Shown here one piece after another: positions 1 through 9,234 of a stretch of DNA of 64,000 bases. This DNA comes from Coxiellaceae bacterium UBA6002 (GTDB taxonomy: Bacteria > Pseudomonadota > Gammaproteobacteria > UBA6002), in assembly GCA_002429595.1 (NCBI GenBank), contig DJAM01000086.1, positions 41,915 to 105,914 of the forward strand, written 5' to 3'. A program made the translations under genes and the position numbers. Within the stretch, counting starts at the first letter, position 1. Every line of letters starts with the position of its first letter. The notes under the pieces were generated by a model, which was given only the letters and a program-made list of their open reading frames with translations, did not search any database and was not told where the DNA came from.

Positions 1-2
1 TT

Positions 3-704
3 GCATATCATGTTATCGGTATCCCTCTCATTATCATTACTTTTGTCGTCATGCATCTTCTCGCTTTAAGAAAAGTAGGATCGAATAATCCCGATGGTGT
101 TGAAATAAAAGAAAACTTAGATGCTAATCAAAAACCCAAAGATGGCATTCCGTTTCATCCCTATTACACAATAAAAGACTTAGTTGGTGTCATTGTGTTT
201 TTGTTTGTTTTTTGCGTCATCGTTTTCTATTTCCCAACGTTTAATGGACTTTTCTTAGAACCAGAAAATTTCGTGCCATCAAATCCATTAAAAACACCAG
301 TCCATATCGCACCTGCGTGGTATTTGACCGCATTTTATGCAATTTTAAGAGCAATCCCTAATAAATTGATGGGTATTTTTGCTCTAGCCCTTTCCATTGC
401 AATTTTATTTGTCTTGCCGTGGTTAGATCGAAGTCCAGTTAAATCAATTCGCTATAAAGGCATACTGTCAAAAATTGCTTTGACAGTTTTTGTCATTAGT
501 TTTATTGGCCTGTCTTATTTAGGGTTACAGCCTGTCAGTGATGTAAACGTTTGGTTGAGTCGTTTATTCGCTCTTGGCTACTTTGGATTTTTTCTGCTCA
601 TGCCATTTTATACGCGCTATGAAAAAACATTGACGCCTCCTGAAAGGTTAACACGAAAACAATTCCGCTTATTTGGGTTTGATAAAGATGAGTCAAATAA
701 ATAG
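3..704 (+). CDS. petB: Cytochrome b of the bc1 complex, C-terminal part
   Basis: Membrane subunit of ubiquinol-cytochrome c reductase. The frame is open from base 3, so the N-terminal haem-binding helices lie outside the window. The visible part begins at the end of a transmembrane helix (AYHVIGIPLIII) and continues into HLLALRKVGSNNPDG, the conserved GSNNP region after the last haem-ligand helix. Later come the IAPAWYLTAFYAILRAIPNK segment, typical of the cytochrome b C-terminal domain (P-E/A-W-Y motif), and three to four further membrane helices. petC starts inside its last codons. The Rieske gene petA would be expected just upstream, out of view. Confidence 0.93.
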   Translation, partial: AYHVIGIPLIIITFVVMHLLALRKVGSNNPDGVEIKENLDANQKPKDGIPFHPYYTIKDLVGVIVFLFVFCVIVFYFPTFNGLFLEPENFVPSNPLKTPVHIAPAWYLTAFYAILRAIPNKLMGIFALALSIAILFVLPWLDRSPVKSIRYKGILSKIALTVFVISFIGLSYLGLQPVSDVNVWLSRLFALGYFGFFLLMPFYTRYEKTLTPPERLTRKQFRLFGFDKDESNK

Positions 705-1440
705 TTTGAGAAATAATCGCTATCAAAAGCTATTCATTTGCCTTGTAGCGATGCTCGTTTGGTTTTTTGATGGAGTATCGCAAGTAGTCTTCGCAGAAGA
801 AGAGTCCATTGTTTTAGAACAAGCCAAAATTGACACCCATGATCCCGCGAGTATTCAACGAGGGGCACAGGCCTTTGCGAATTATTGCTTAGTTTGTCAC
901 ACCTTGGATTTTATGGAGCACGATCCCTTTGCTAAGCGGGCTGGAATCACCCCCAATCGAATGCCAGATAAAAACAAAAAATGGTGGTTCGGTGCGGTGC
1001 CGCCCAATTTGACACTCATCACTAGGATTCGCAGCGCTGATTGGCTGTATACCTACTTACATTCGTTTTATAAAGATGCCTCTCGCCCAATCGGTAGTAA
1101 TAATCTTCTGCAGCCCAACGTTAACATGCCTGACCCCTTTGTGGCATTGCAAGGGGAACAGCAGCTAGTTGTTAGAAGTCATGCGCTATATCAAGAAAAT
1201 CCACTCTTCTCCACAAAAGAGCATTATTACACTATCTTAGAATTAACCCGGCAGGGTAGTCTGAATCCAGACCAATTTGACCATATGATCAACGACTTAG
1301 TGAACTTTTTGGTTTACGCAGGCGAACCAAAGAAATTTACCCGGGAAAACATGGGGATCGGGGTCCTCATCTTCTTAGCAATCCTTTTTATCCTTCTTTT
1401 CTGGCTTAAGAAGTTGTACTGGAAAAAAATCAAACCTTAA
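688..1440 (+). CDS. petC: Cytochrome c1 of the bc1 complex
   Basis: Haem-c subunit of the bc1 complex; passes electrons to soluble or oxidase-bound cytochrome c in the periplasm. The ATG at 688 overlaps petB by 17 nt; an in-frame TTG at 673 is possible but would lie further inside petB. A signal sequence (about residues 14-36, ending VVFA) precedes the haem-attachment motif CLVCH at residues 67-71. NMPDP supplies the likely axial methionine. A C-terminal hydrophobic anchor (GVLIFLAILFILLFWL) is followed by lysines, the usual c1 topology. About 250 residues is normal for the family. sspA/sspB, which commonly follow petC in related bacteria, are instead near 56 kb. Confidence 0.93.
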   Translation: MSQINSLRNNRYQKLFICLVAMLVWFFDGVSQVVFAEEESIVLEQAKIDTHDPASIQRGAQAFANYCLVCHTLDFMEHDPFAKRAGITPNRMPDKNKKWWFGAVPPNLTLITRIRSADWLYTYLHSFYKDASRPIGSNNLLQPNVNMPDPFVALQGEQQLVVRSHALYQENPLFSTKEHYYTILELTRQGSLNPDQFDHMINDLVNFLVYAGEPKKFTRENMGIGVLIFLAILFILLFWLKKLYWKKIKP

Positions 1441-1463
1441 AGCGATGGGTTACTAGGGAGGCC

Positions 1464-1632
1464 ATGCGGCGTGAAGTAATTCACGCTCGCATTCCTTATA
1501 AGAAAGCATTCCGCAAGCGAAATGCTGGGCCAATTCTCCCCCTGGTTACAAGCGAAAAATTATTTTTCGCGCCGCATTAAAACCAGGAAGCTATTACCTT
1601 TAAGGTAAATAGCTGGAAAAAAATCAAATAAT
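1464..1632. repeat. Cluster of intergenic hairpins, REP-like
   Basis: Four self-complementary segments lie between petC and the giant ORF: 1469-1486 (GCGTGAA/TTCACGC), 1505-1526 (AGCATTCCGC/GCGAAATGCT, one mismatch), 1552-1570 (GCGAAAAA/TTTTTCGC, perfect) nested within CCTGGTT/AACCAGG, and AGCTATT.../...AAATAGCT near 1600-1613. The first hairpin and its flank recur, inverted and degenerate, near 50986-51010. No T-tract follows, so a plain terminator is unlikely; a degenerate repetitive palindromic element is my reading. Confidence 0.5.
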
Positions 1633-1762
1633 TTTGCTATTTTCTGGTATTATTGCTTCTTTGTTTAAGCCAATCAAATCTCTTTTCTGACAGGAGACTG
1701 TAAGCTCTTTGCTCTACATTGAGTCATGCTTTGGAAAATTAAATAAAATTAAGAGACAAGAC

Positions 1763-4700
1763 ATGCAATACAAAATTATTAATCCCTCGAGGTTTAGCAA
1801 TGATGATGCAAAAAAAAATGCATTGTTAGTGTTTTACGCACGTTATTTTAAAATCGATCCTGCAGAAAAACTTAATTTCTCAAGGGGTTACTGGGAAGCA
1901 ATTAAAAAGCCTAACTGGGAATCAACTGATAGGCCTAAGAAGAGTCTCTTTTTTACCTTAGATACCGTGTTAATGATTTATAACGATGGTCTCATCGAAG
2001 AAGACATGGTGACTTTTTTACAGTTACTACAAAAGAACAATTTGCTACGCGCAGCATTTCTAGAGGTACTACAAAAAGAGGAGTTAGAAAAAGATTGGGA
2101 AAGGTTGTCTAGAGATGATTTAACCGAACGCTTTTTTGATGAATCAGAGGTGGTTGCACTGCAAGATCTACTTGCCGACGAAAGAGACAAAGCTCGCAAG
2201 AGTTTTTGTAAGGTTTTTTTTGGAGAAAGTATTGGCCTGTTTCACAAGCACTGCCCGAGCTTAATAAACGAATTGAATGCTGAAAATTTAAGAAAGTTAA
2301 TTCTAAGCCATACTGCTGCATTTTCATTACTCAATGATCCTAGCTTGGCGCCAAGAATTGCAGCAGTTTTGCAAGATGACGACATCGGATTTTTATTTGC
2401 TTCGAAGGTAGAAAGTGTACGGCGAAGGCAGTATACCCGTTCGTTATTAACATTTTGTAGAACGTATAAAACAAATGTATTTATTGAATTTCTCAAGCTA
2501 TATCAAAGAAGAATCCCGTCTGAGACATTAAATCAAGAATCTTATGATTATATTGAAGAGAACTTACTTTCCTGTGAATTTTATTTTGTAGAGTGGGTTG
2601 CTCAAAACTCACGGGTTTTCTTTGCTTATTATACAACACCACAACATTTCACAAGATTGTTAAGGTTTCCGGAAGATCCTTTAAAATATTTAGCCAATAT
2701 TCTGAGATCGAATATACCAATTGCTGAAATTCTGATGGATGCTGCCATTGGAGTGGTAGCAACATTACTAAGGCTTAAAAAAATTCCGGATCAAACGCTC
2801 GTTGATTTTTTGAAGCAATCAATCGTTAAGGACGAAACTTTTGCTTCAACACTAGCAAAACAAATTCGGTCACATCTATCTGAATTTGATACTAACCTAC
2901 CATTTGATGCCGGCGATATCGTGGAGATTTTATTAAATCCTGCAATGCGTGCTTTAATAAAATTAACGCCAGAAGAGATTAAAGCTTATATACAACAACC
3001 GTCGTTACAATCATTACTTGATCGAATAATCTCAGAAGATGATGTTGTCTATACAAGATTAGAAGCTAATCTAGTAGGAAAAGTTGACTTCCCATTGACG
3101 ACAGGTCTTCGTGGTATGAAAGGAAGATTGGCTGTTTATTCCAGTGTCGAAGCATTGGAGAATAATCTCACAGCTTTTGAAGCCTTTGCTTTGGCTAATA
3201 GCAATGAATGGGATACTTTCAAAGATAGATTAATTCAGAGTAAAACGCCTCTACAGACCCTTAGTCATTTAATTTTTAGGTTACGATTGGAATATGGTAC
3301 ACATTCTAAGTCTAGCTTTAGTGAATTCCTATGTGATCAATTTTTATCTGATAGATATTTTGAAGAATTCAAGAGAGATAGAAGTAACCTGGAAATTTTG
3401 CTCTTCGTCGGCACTGGAGCTCAAATTGTAAATTGCGTAGCAAAAATATTTTCTGCATGTCGTAGTGCTGCGCAATTATCAGGTGCAGCGAGCCAGGCGA
3501 ACATGGGTTTAAATGCTTTGCGAAGACATTTGTTAGGAAAATTAGCTCGAGGCTTTACTGAATTAAATAAACTTCTTTGCACGGTCAGCGTTACCAATAT
3601 TTTAGAACTTCTGGAGCTATTTTGCGATAATCAGTTTTTAGAACATTTAAACTGTAAATTCTTTTTCCAGGCTCTAATGGCAAAATCAGTTGCAGAACGC
3701 GTAGAAATTCTAAAGCGAAATGCAACTAGAGGATTAGTTCTTAAGATTTTAACCGAAAGTGCTTCGCATGGCTTTGATTTTTCATTAATGCGATTGTTGA
3801 ATGATAGTCAAGATGTCGGTTTTTTATTCAAAGACCTTAGTGATAAAGATATATTGCAATGGTTAAATTCGGATCCATTTTCCGAAGCTATGATTACATT
3901 TATTTTCACACATTCAAGTTTTTCAGTCATTCGTCCTCGTTTAATCACTATTATCCAAAAAAATTGGGATGAAATACGAAATCGTAATTTGTTGTATTAT
4001 GTTTTCTGTAATCTAGCATTGCTATCTAAAGTGGTGGAAAAATTATCATTGGCAAGCTTGGTAAAATTTCTGATCAGTGACCTTGGTATGAAAACCATGG
4101 AATGCTTAGTGCTTCAGAGAATAGAAAGCCAACAAGCTTACTTGCCATTAATTTTTTCTTCGAACATTGTTGTGTTCGATGGTCTAGCTAAAGAATCAAA
4201 TACGTTAATAGAGATCATTTGTACAAATGTTGCTTTTGGGCAATTAGTATTTATAGACTGGTGTCATTGCCCAATGTTCAATTTTACTTTTGAAGAATTG
4301 CTTTACAGGCTCCTTTCTAAAGAGTGTTCAGAAGCACTGAATGCATATTTAAAGCTGAACAATTTTATTGCCTTGCTGCGATCGGTGGTTGAAAATTTGT
4401 CTCCGGAGCTACAAGCAAAGATTAATCAGTACTGCTTAGCGCCACCTCGAGAGTCTTCAAACCACAGTAGAATAGTTAGAGAGGGATCAAAGGGGTCTCT
4501 TATCCGAAATAAGCTAGTTAGGTCAGATTCTGCCAGCAATCTTGTATTGCAAAGACAACATAATAATCTATGCGAGGCTGCTAAAGAGGTTAGTTATATT
4601 CACGACAAAATAAGGCGAGGTGATTTTGGGGCGGCTGTTGCAGAGATGAAAAGTGAGATGGATCGAGCCGATGGAAAATTAAGTCCTGCAATTTTAGTTG

Positions 4701-6034
4701 CAAAGTTTTTTCCTGGCATTTTCTTAATTAACAATCATTTTTATGAATTTATATTGCTGACAGCTCAAAAGCATCCTCATTTGGCTAGTGTATATTTGCT
4801 TTCTCTACCTCGTGATTTTTTCAAAGAATATAAATTTTTAGTTGAAGATCCAGAGAACAAAATAAGTCAAGTTGCATTTGCAAAAATGCTTTATAGATTA
4901 GAAAGTCTAGTGTCAGCTTGTATAGTCATGTCTTTACAAAAGCAAGATCACAAAAGTTCACTCGAAGCGCTATTTTTGTGTGGTGAAAATTTTCCTGGCA
5001 CAGTATTAACATTTTTACTTAAAAATAAAGTTTTTTGTCGTAATATAGTGTCATTGCTGGCGCTCTACTGGAAAAATGAAAGACTTATAAAATGCGAAGG
5101 CGAACTTGTTGTCGGTTTCTTAATTTTACATGCTTATACTTATCTTCCTGTGGAAGAGGTTCTAAGTGAAGAAATTAACTTTATTATAGGTCATATTGCT
5201 GCCCATATAAAAATGTTAACCGACAAAAAAAGAGCTTTTATCGTCAAAGTATTACCACTTGCTGATCTGTTAAAAATTGGTCACCCAAGATTGATAGGAT
5301 TATTTTTAAGATTTCCAGAATTTGTGCAAAGTTTAACAGGGAGAGACCTTTTATTGGTTCTTAAACCCTTTCCATCTTTAATTACAAGTATTATTTTTTA
5401 TCCGCATAATCTGTCGAAATTTTCGGCACAACAACTCTCATTGCTTTTAAAATATTTAACTAGTTGGGATATACACTCTGAAAATGAGATGAATATCTTT
5501 TTTGAATTTTTTCAACAACACCTTAACGCCGTGCAGTCTCATGTTCAAGATCCAACAACTACGACAGGTAGGCTATTTGTTGCGATGGGTCCTTCTCAAG
5601 GTTTCAATGAAGACAGTTATTCGACAGATGAAAAGAAGCTAGTCGAGTCTCTAAAAGGAAACACCCAGTTCCTACCGTTTCTCATGGATGGCTTAGCGCA
5701 AAGAATTATACAAAGCTATCTACTTAAATATAATTATCTGTGCGAACTCGACGTACTCCAAATATTGATTATGATTTTGGTAGACTCCAATCGAAGCTTT
5801 GTTTCATACCGCATTAGTGCATTGGTAAAGGATTTAGTTAGCCCGGAAGGACAGGTAGAATTTAGTAGAGAACTAAACACGAAAATTGCAGAGAGTCGCG
5901 AAACTTTTGGTCAAACAAGCTATGCAGACGAAGAAGCTTCCCTTATCAAGTCGGAAGTAGCGCGATTTTTAGGTGATGTTAGAAGGAATTCTGCAGCAGA
6001 TTTACCTTTAGAAAAGTCGGCTCCTGCTCCATAA
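1763..6034 (+). CDS. Giant protein of unknown function, candidate secreted effector
   Basis: A 1,423-residue protein from the ATG at 1763 (the frame is open from a TTG at 1709, but residues before the ATG look like leader sequence). I do not recognise a family. No signal peptide and no clear membrane segment. The sequence is a monotonous run of short amphipathic helices rich in Leu, Phe, Ile and Lys, compatible with an alpha-solenoid or helical-repeat protein. A Ser/Arg-rich linker near residues 920-950 (SSNHSRIVREGSKGSLIRNK) divides it into two parts. The C-terminus is small-residue and proline rich (LPLEKSAPAP). It stands alone, with a hairpin cluster upstream and a convergent terminator downstream. 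Size, helical-repeat character and isolation resemble large intracellular-pathogen effectors; that is inference. Confidence 0.75.
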   Translation: MQYKIINPSRFSNDDAKKNALLVFYARYFKIDPAEKLNFSRGYWEAIKKPNWESTDRPKKSLFFTLDTVLMIYNDGLIEEDMVTFLQLLQKNNLLRAAFLEVLQKEELEKDWERLSRDDLTERFFDESEVVALQDLLADERDKARKSFCKVFFGESIGLFHKHCPSLINELNAENLRKLILSHTAAFSLLNDPSLAPRIAAVLQDDDIGFLFASKVESVRRRQYTRSLLTFCRTYKTNVFIEFLKLYQRRIPSETLNQESYDYIEENLLSCEFYFVEWVAQNSRVFFAYYTTPQHFTRLLRFPEDPLKYLANILRSNIPIAEILMDAAIGVVATLLRLKKIPDQTLVDFLKQSIVKDETFASTLAKQIRSHLSEFDTNLPFDAGDIVEILLNPAMRALIKLTPEEIKAYIQQPSLQSLLDRIISEDDVVYTRLEANLVGKVDFPLTTGLRGMKGRLAVYSSVEALENNLTAFEAFALANSNEWDTFKDRLIQSKTPLQTLSHLIFRLRLEYGTHSKSSFSEFLCDQFLSDRYFEEFKRDRSNLEILLFVGTGAQIVNCVAKIFSACRSAAQLSGAASQANMGLNALRRHLLGKLARGFTELNKLLCTVSVTNILELLELFCDNQFLEHLNCKFFFQALMAKSVAERVEILKRNATRGLVLKILTESASHGFDFSLMRLLNDSQDVGFLFKDLSDKDILQWLNSDPFSEAMITFIFTHSSFSVIRPRLITIIQKNWDEIRNRNLLYYVFCNLALLSKVVEKLSLASLVKFLISDLGMKTMECLVLQRIESQQAYLPLIFSSNIVVFDGLAKESNTLIEIICTNVAFGQLVFIDWCHCPMFNFTFEELLYRLLSKECSEALNAYLKLNNFIALLRSVVENLSPELQAKINQYCLAPPRESSNHSRIVREGSKGSLIRNKLVRSDSASNLVLQRQHNNLCEAAKEVSYIHDKIRRGDFGAAVAEMKSEMDRADGKLSPAILVAKFFPGIFLINNHFYEFILLTAQKHPHLASVYLLSLPRDFFKEYKFLVEDPENKISQVAFAKMLYRLESLVSACIVMSLQKQDHKSSLEALFLCGENFPGTVLTFLLKNKVFCRNIVSLLALYWKNERLIKCEGELVVGFLILHAYTYLPVEEVLSEEINFIIGHIAAHIKMLTDKKRAFIVKVLPLADLLKIGHPRLIGLFLRFPEFVQSLTGRDLLLVLKPFPSLITSIIFYPHNLSKFSAQQLSLLLKYLTSWDIHSENEMNIFFEFFQQHLNAVQSHVQDPTTTTGRLFVAMGPSQGFNEDSYSTDEKKLVESLKGNTQFLPFLMDGLAQRIIQSYLLKYNYLCELDVLQILIMILVDSNRSFVSYRISALVKDLVSPEGQVEFSRELNTKIAESRETFGQTSYADEEASLIKSEVARFLGDVRRNSAADLPLEKSAPAP

Positions 6035-6051
6035 CCTAGATGAGTAAATAC

Positions 6052-6094
6052 GTGGGATTTAATATTTGTAACTACCTAAATCCCACATAATTTT
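6052..6094. terminator. Convergent (bidirectional) terminator candidate
   Basis: A perfect 10-bp stem GTGGGATTTA (6052-6061) / TAAATCCCAC (6077-6086) with a 15-nt loop lies between the 3' ends of the giant ORF and ctaE. On the plus strand it is followed by an AT-rich ATAATTTT. The position between convergent genes fits a shared terminator, though the T-tract is weak. Confidence 0.45.
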
Positions 6095-6103
6095 AGTTTA
6101 ATC

Positions 6104-6982
6104 TTAAATCCAATAAACGAATACGAATAGTATTAACCACACCACATCCACGAAGTGCCAATACCAGGCTGCTGCTTCAAAGGCAAAATGATGTTTGGCG
6201 TTGAAATGACCGCTTAGCAACCTTCCTAAAATTGTGATAAGCATAATTGTTCCAACGGTAACATGCGCTGCGTGGAAACCTGTTAGCATGAAGAAAGTCG
6301 TTCCATAAATACCAGAGGATAACTTTAATCCTTTCTCCGTATATGCAATGGCATACTCATGAGCTTGCATTAATAAAAAGGTTATACCAAGTATGACGGT
6401 AATGGCTTGAAACACGATTGTTTGGGTACGTTTATTTTTTAATATTCCCCAATGGGCAATGGTGATTGTGACGCCACTAGACAAAAGTATTAAGGTATTT
6501 AATGCTGGAATTCCCCAAGTTTCCATTACGGATTTAGGTCCAACAAATAATTCAGGATTTGGATTTTGTAATAATGGCCACGCCGCTTGGAAATTTGGCC
6601 ACAATAATAAATGAGTTAAAACGCCATCGCCTTCACCACCAATCCATGGCACTGAAAACATTCTTGCATAGAATAATGCGCCAAAGAAAGCGCTGAAAAA
6701 CATGACTTCTGAGAAAATAAACCAGCACATGCCCCAACGATACGATCGTTCCATTTGTTTGGAGTTGAGTAAGCCTGCTTCATTTTCTTTAATGACCTTA
6801 CGAAACCAGCCTACTAGCATATAGACCATGATAAAAGCACCGGCTAAAAATAAGTAAGGCCCAACTGGTCTTTTGTGTAACCAATGTGCTGCACCATACA
6901 ATAAACAAAATAAACCAATCGATCCAACGATCGGCCAGCCACTTGGATTTGGCAGGTAGTACTTTTCAGTTTCTTGAGCCAT
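6104..6982 (-). CDS. ctaE: Cytochrome c oxidase subunit III
   Basis: Third core membrane subunit of the haem-copper oxidase, about 292 residues with seven predicted membrane helices. Diagnostic stretches are the GFHAAHVTVGTIML helix, the MQAHEYAIAYTEKGLKLSSG segment with the conserved E of subunit III, and the C-terminal FEAAAWYWHFVDVVWL. It is last in the operon ctaC-ctaD-ctaG-ctaE, 23 nt after ctaG. A purine-rich GGAAAAAAAGAGGAAAAC precedes the ATG. Confidence 0.95.
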   Translation of the reverse strand: MAQETEKYYLPNPSGWPIVGSIGLFCLLYGAAHWLHKRPVGPYLFLAGAFIMVYMLVGWFRKVIKENEAGLLNSKQMERSYRWGMCWFIFSEVMFFSAFFGALFYARMFSVPWIGGEGDGVLTHLLLWPNFQAAWPLLQNPNPELFVGPKSVMETWGIPALNTLILLSSGVTITIAHWGILKNKRTQTIVFQAITVILGITFLLMQAHEYAIAYTEKGLKLSSGIYGTTFFMLTGFHAAHVTVGTIMLITILGRLLSGHFNAKHHFAFEAAAWYWHFVDVVWLILFVFVYWI

Positions 6983-7005
6983 GTTTTCCTCTTTTTTTCC
7001 TTAGC

Positions 7006-7569
7006 TTAACTGGGTATTCTGCCGGGTTGCGCACTCGGCTTAAAATTTTTAGCTGTTTTAGTAATATCAAACAATGTGTACGACAAAGTCACCGTCCTAA
7101 TATTTTTGGGAAGATCACGATCTAGATGAAATAAAAGTGGCCAAGCCATTCCTTGCTTACCTTTCATCATCTGTTTAGTGAAGCAAAAACATTCGGTTTT
7201 TTTAAGATGCTTTGCCGCAACTCCAGGTGTCACACTAGGAATCGCTTGCACCACCATATTTTCGTCGGTCTCATTTTGGGCAAAAAAAGCGACTTTGGCA
7301 TTTTCTCCTGGATGAACCTTTATTGATTTAACAAGCGGCACAAATTTCCACGGGAGATAATTATTACGGTTTGATAAAAACTGCACCGTTACCGTCCGAG
7401 AGTAATCTATAGAATGATCAATGTCTTCGGCATAATTATTGGGTTTACCATTAATGCCAAAAGTCTTACACATCGCGTTATAAACAGGCACTAGCGCATA
7501 TCCAAAGCCAAACATACCAATTGCTGCCATACTCAAAATGATGGCTAGTTTTCGATTGCTCACTCTCAC
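7006..7569 (-). CDS. ctaG: Cytochrome c oxidase copper chaperone CtaG/Cox11
   Basis: Delivers copper to the CuB centre of subunit I. One N-terminal membrane anchor (LAIILSMAAIGMFGFGYALV) is followed by the periplasmic Cox11 domain. The copper-binding CFCF motif is intact (TECFCFTKQ), and the conserved YNAMCKTFG segment follows the anchor, although the usual T-G is F-G here. Start is GTG at 7569, 9 nt after the ctaD stop, with GAGG about 7 nt upstream. 187 residues is normal for the family. Its place between ctaD and ctaE is the standard proteobacterial arrangement. Confidence 0.93.
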   Translation of the reverse strand: MRVSNRKLAIILSMAAIGMFGFGYALVPVYNAMCKTFGINGKPNNYAEDIDHSIDYSRTVTVQFLSNRNNYLPWKFVPLVKSIKVHPGENAKVAFFAQNETDENMVVQAIPSVTPGVAAKHLKKTECFCFTKQMMKGKQGMAWPLLFHLDRDLPKNIRTVTLSYTLFDITKTAKNFKPSAQPGRIPS

Positions 7570-7578
7570 CTAACAACC

Positions 7579-9189
7579 TCAATCAACATGAGGAGGAGTG
7601 CTAAAGCTGTGGTAAGGAGGAGGCGATGGTAATGTCCATTCTAAGCCATGTGCTCCATCCCAAACTTTGGCAGGTGCTTTTGCGCCCTTATGCAACGTGA
7701 TAAATAAATTCACTAAAAAGAGTAATTGCGAGAAGCCAAAGATAAATGCACCAACGCTTGCGACTGCATTCCAATCAGAAAATTGCAATGCATAATCTGG
7801 AATTCGTCGTGGCATCCCCGCTAACCCTAGAAAATGCATTGGGAAAAAGGTGATATTTAGAGCAATAACTGTTAACCAGAAATGCCAGCGACCTAAGCGC
7901 TCGTTGTACATCCGACCGCACCACTTTGGTAACCAGTAATAGACGCCTGCCAAAATTGCAAAGATCGCACCAGGTACTAGCACGTAATGGAAGTGAGCTA
8001 CCACAAAATAGGTATCTTGATATTGAAAATCAGCGGGTACCAACGACAACATCAAGCCAGAGAAACCACCAATCGTAAATAAGAATACAAACGCAATCGC
8101 AAATAACATCGGGGTTTCAAAGCTAATTGAACCACGATACATCGTTGTGACCCAGTTAAATACTTTCACGCCAGTTGGAACTGCGATTAACATTGTGGCA
8201 TACATGAAGAACAGCTCGGACGCTAATGGCATACCCGTGGTAAACATATGATGCGCCCACACAATGTAGGAAAGGAATGCGATTGCAATCAACGCATAGA
8301 CCATGAAGGTATAACCAAACAGTTTTTTACGACTGAAAGTGGGGATAATTTCGGACATAATTCCGAATGCCGGTAGGATCAAAACGTACACTTCAGGATG
8401 GCCAAAGAACCAGAACAAATGTTGGAACAGTGTAGGATCGCCGCCACCTGCAGCACTGAAAAAACTAGTGCCAAAATGACGATCAGTCAACATCATGGTC
8501 ACAGTGCCAGCTAAAACAGGCATAATCCCAATCAATAGAAAGGCGGTGATCAACCAACTCCAAACAAAGAGGGGTAACTTTGAGAAGGTCATGCCCGGCG
8601 CACGTAAATTCAAGATCGTAGCAATAATGTTAATTGCGCCTAGAATTGACGATAAGCCCATCATATGGATAGAGAAAATCATGTAATCGGTGCTAGGAGG
8701 ACCATAAGTGGTTGATAAAGGAGCATAGAAGGTCCATCCAAAATTAGGCGCGGAGCCATCCATAAACAAAGTCGACAACAGAATCGTAAAAGCAAACGGT
8801 AAAATCCAGAAGCTCCAGTTATTTAGCCGAGGGAAAGCCATATCAGGCGCGCCAATCATTAATGGAATTTGCCAGTTAGCTAGGCCTACAAATGCTGGCA
8901 TGACGACCCCGAAGATCATAATTAGTCCGTGCATCGTGGTCATCGTATTAAAGAAATCGGGTGTAACCAGCTGTAAGCCAGGTTGGAATAATTCAGCACG
9001 TATTAATAACGCCATGCTGCCGCCTAGAAAGAACATTACACATGCTAACCAAAGATATAATGTACCGATATCTTTATGATTAGTGGTAAAGACCCACCGC
9101 TTAATAAAACCGAGGATACCCGGTTCATGATGATGGTGATCATGGTCATGTTCGTGGGCATGATCAGGAGTTAAAACGTTTTCACTCAT
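7579..9189 (-). CDS. ctaD: Cytochrome c oxidase subunit I, with His-rich N-terminus
   Basis: Catalytic haem-copper subunit, 536 residues, twelve predicted helices. Seen: HPEVYVLILPAFG (CuB histidine and cross-linked tyrosine region), WAHHMFTTG (two CuB histidines) and HFHYVLVPGA (haem a/a3 ligands). It ends with the usual cytoplasmic tail. Unusual is residues 10-21, where eight of twelve are histidine alternating with Asp/Glu, a likely cytoplasmic metal-binding tail absent from most homologues. Second gene of the ctaCDGE cluster. Confidence 0.96.
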   Translation of the reverse strand: MSENVLTPDHAHEHDHDHHHHEPGILGFIKRWVFTTNHKDIGTLYLWLACVMFFLGGSMALLIRAELFQPGLQLVTPDFFNTMTTMHGLIMIFGVVMPAFVGLANWQIPLMIGAPDMAFPRLNNWSFWILPFAFTILLSTLFMDGSAPNFGWTFYAPLSTTYGPPSTDYMIFSIHMMGLSSILGAINIIATILNLRAPGMTFSKLPLFVWSWLITAFLLIGIMPVLAGTVTMMLTDRHFGTSFFSAAGGGDPTLFQHLFWFFGHPEVYVLILPAFGIMSEIIPTFSRKKLFGYTFMVYALIAIAFLSYIVWAHHMFTTGMPLASELFFMYATMLIAVPTGVKVFNWVTTMYRGSISFETPMLFAIAFVFLFTIGGFSGLMLSLVPADFQYQDTYFVVAHFHYVLVPGAIFAILAGVYYWLPKWCGRMYNERLGRWHFWLTVIALNITFFPMHFLGLAGMPRRIPDYALQFSDWNAVASVGAFIFGFSQLLFLVNLFITLHKGAKAPAKVWDGAHGLEWTLPSPPPYHSFSTPPHVD

Positions 9190-9234
9190 AGTGCGTTCCT
9201 ACCTAAAAAATAATGTCTGTATGTGTCCGCACCC

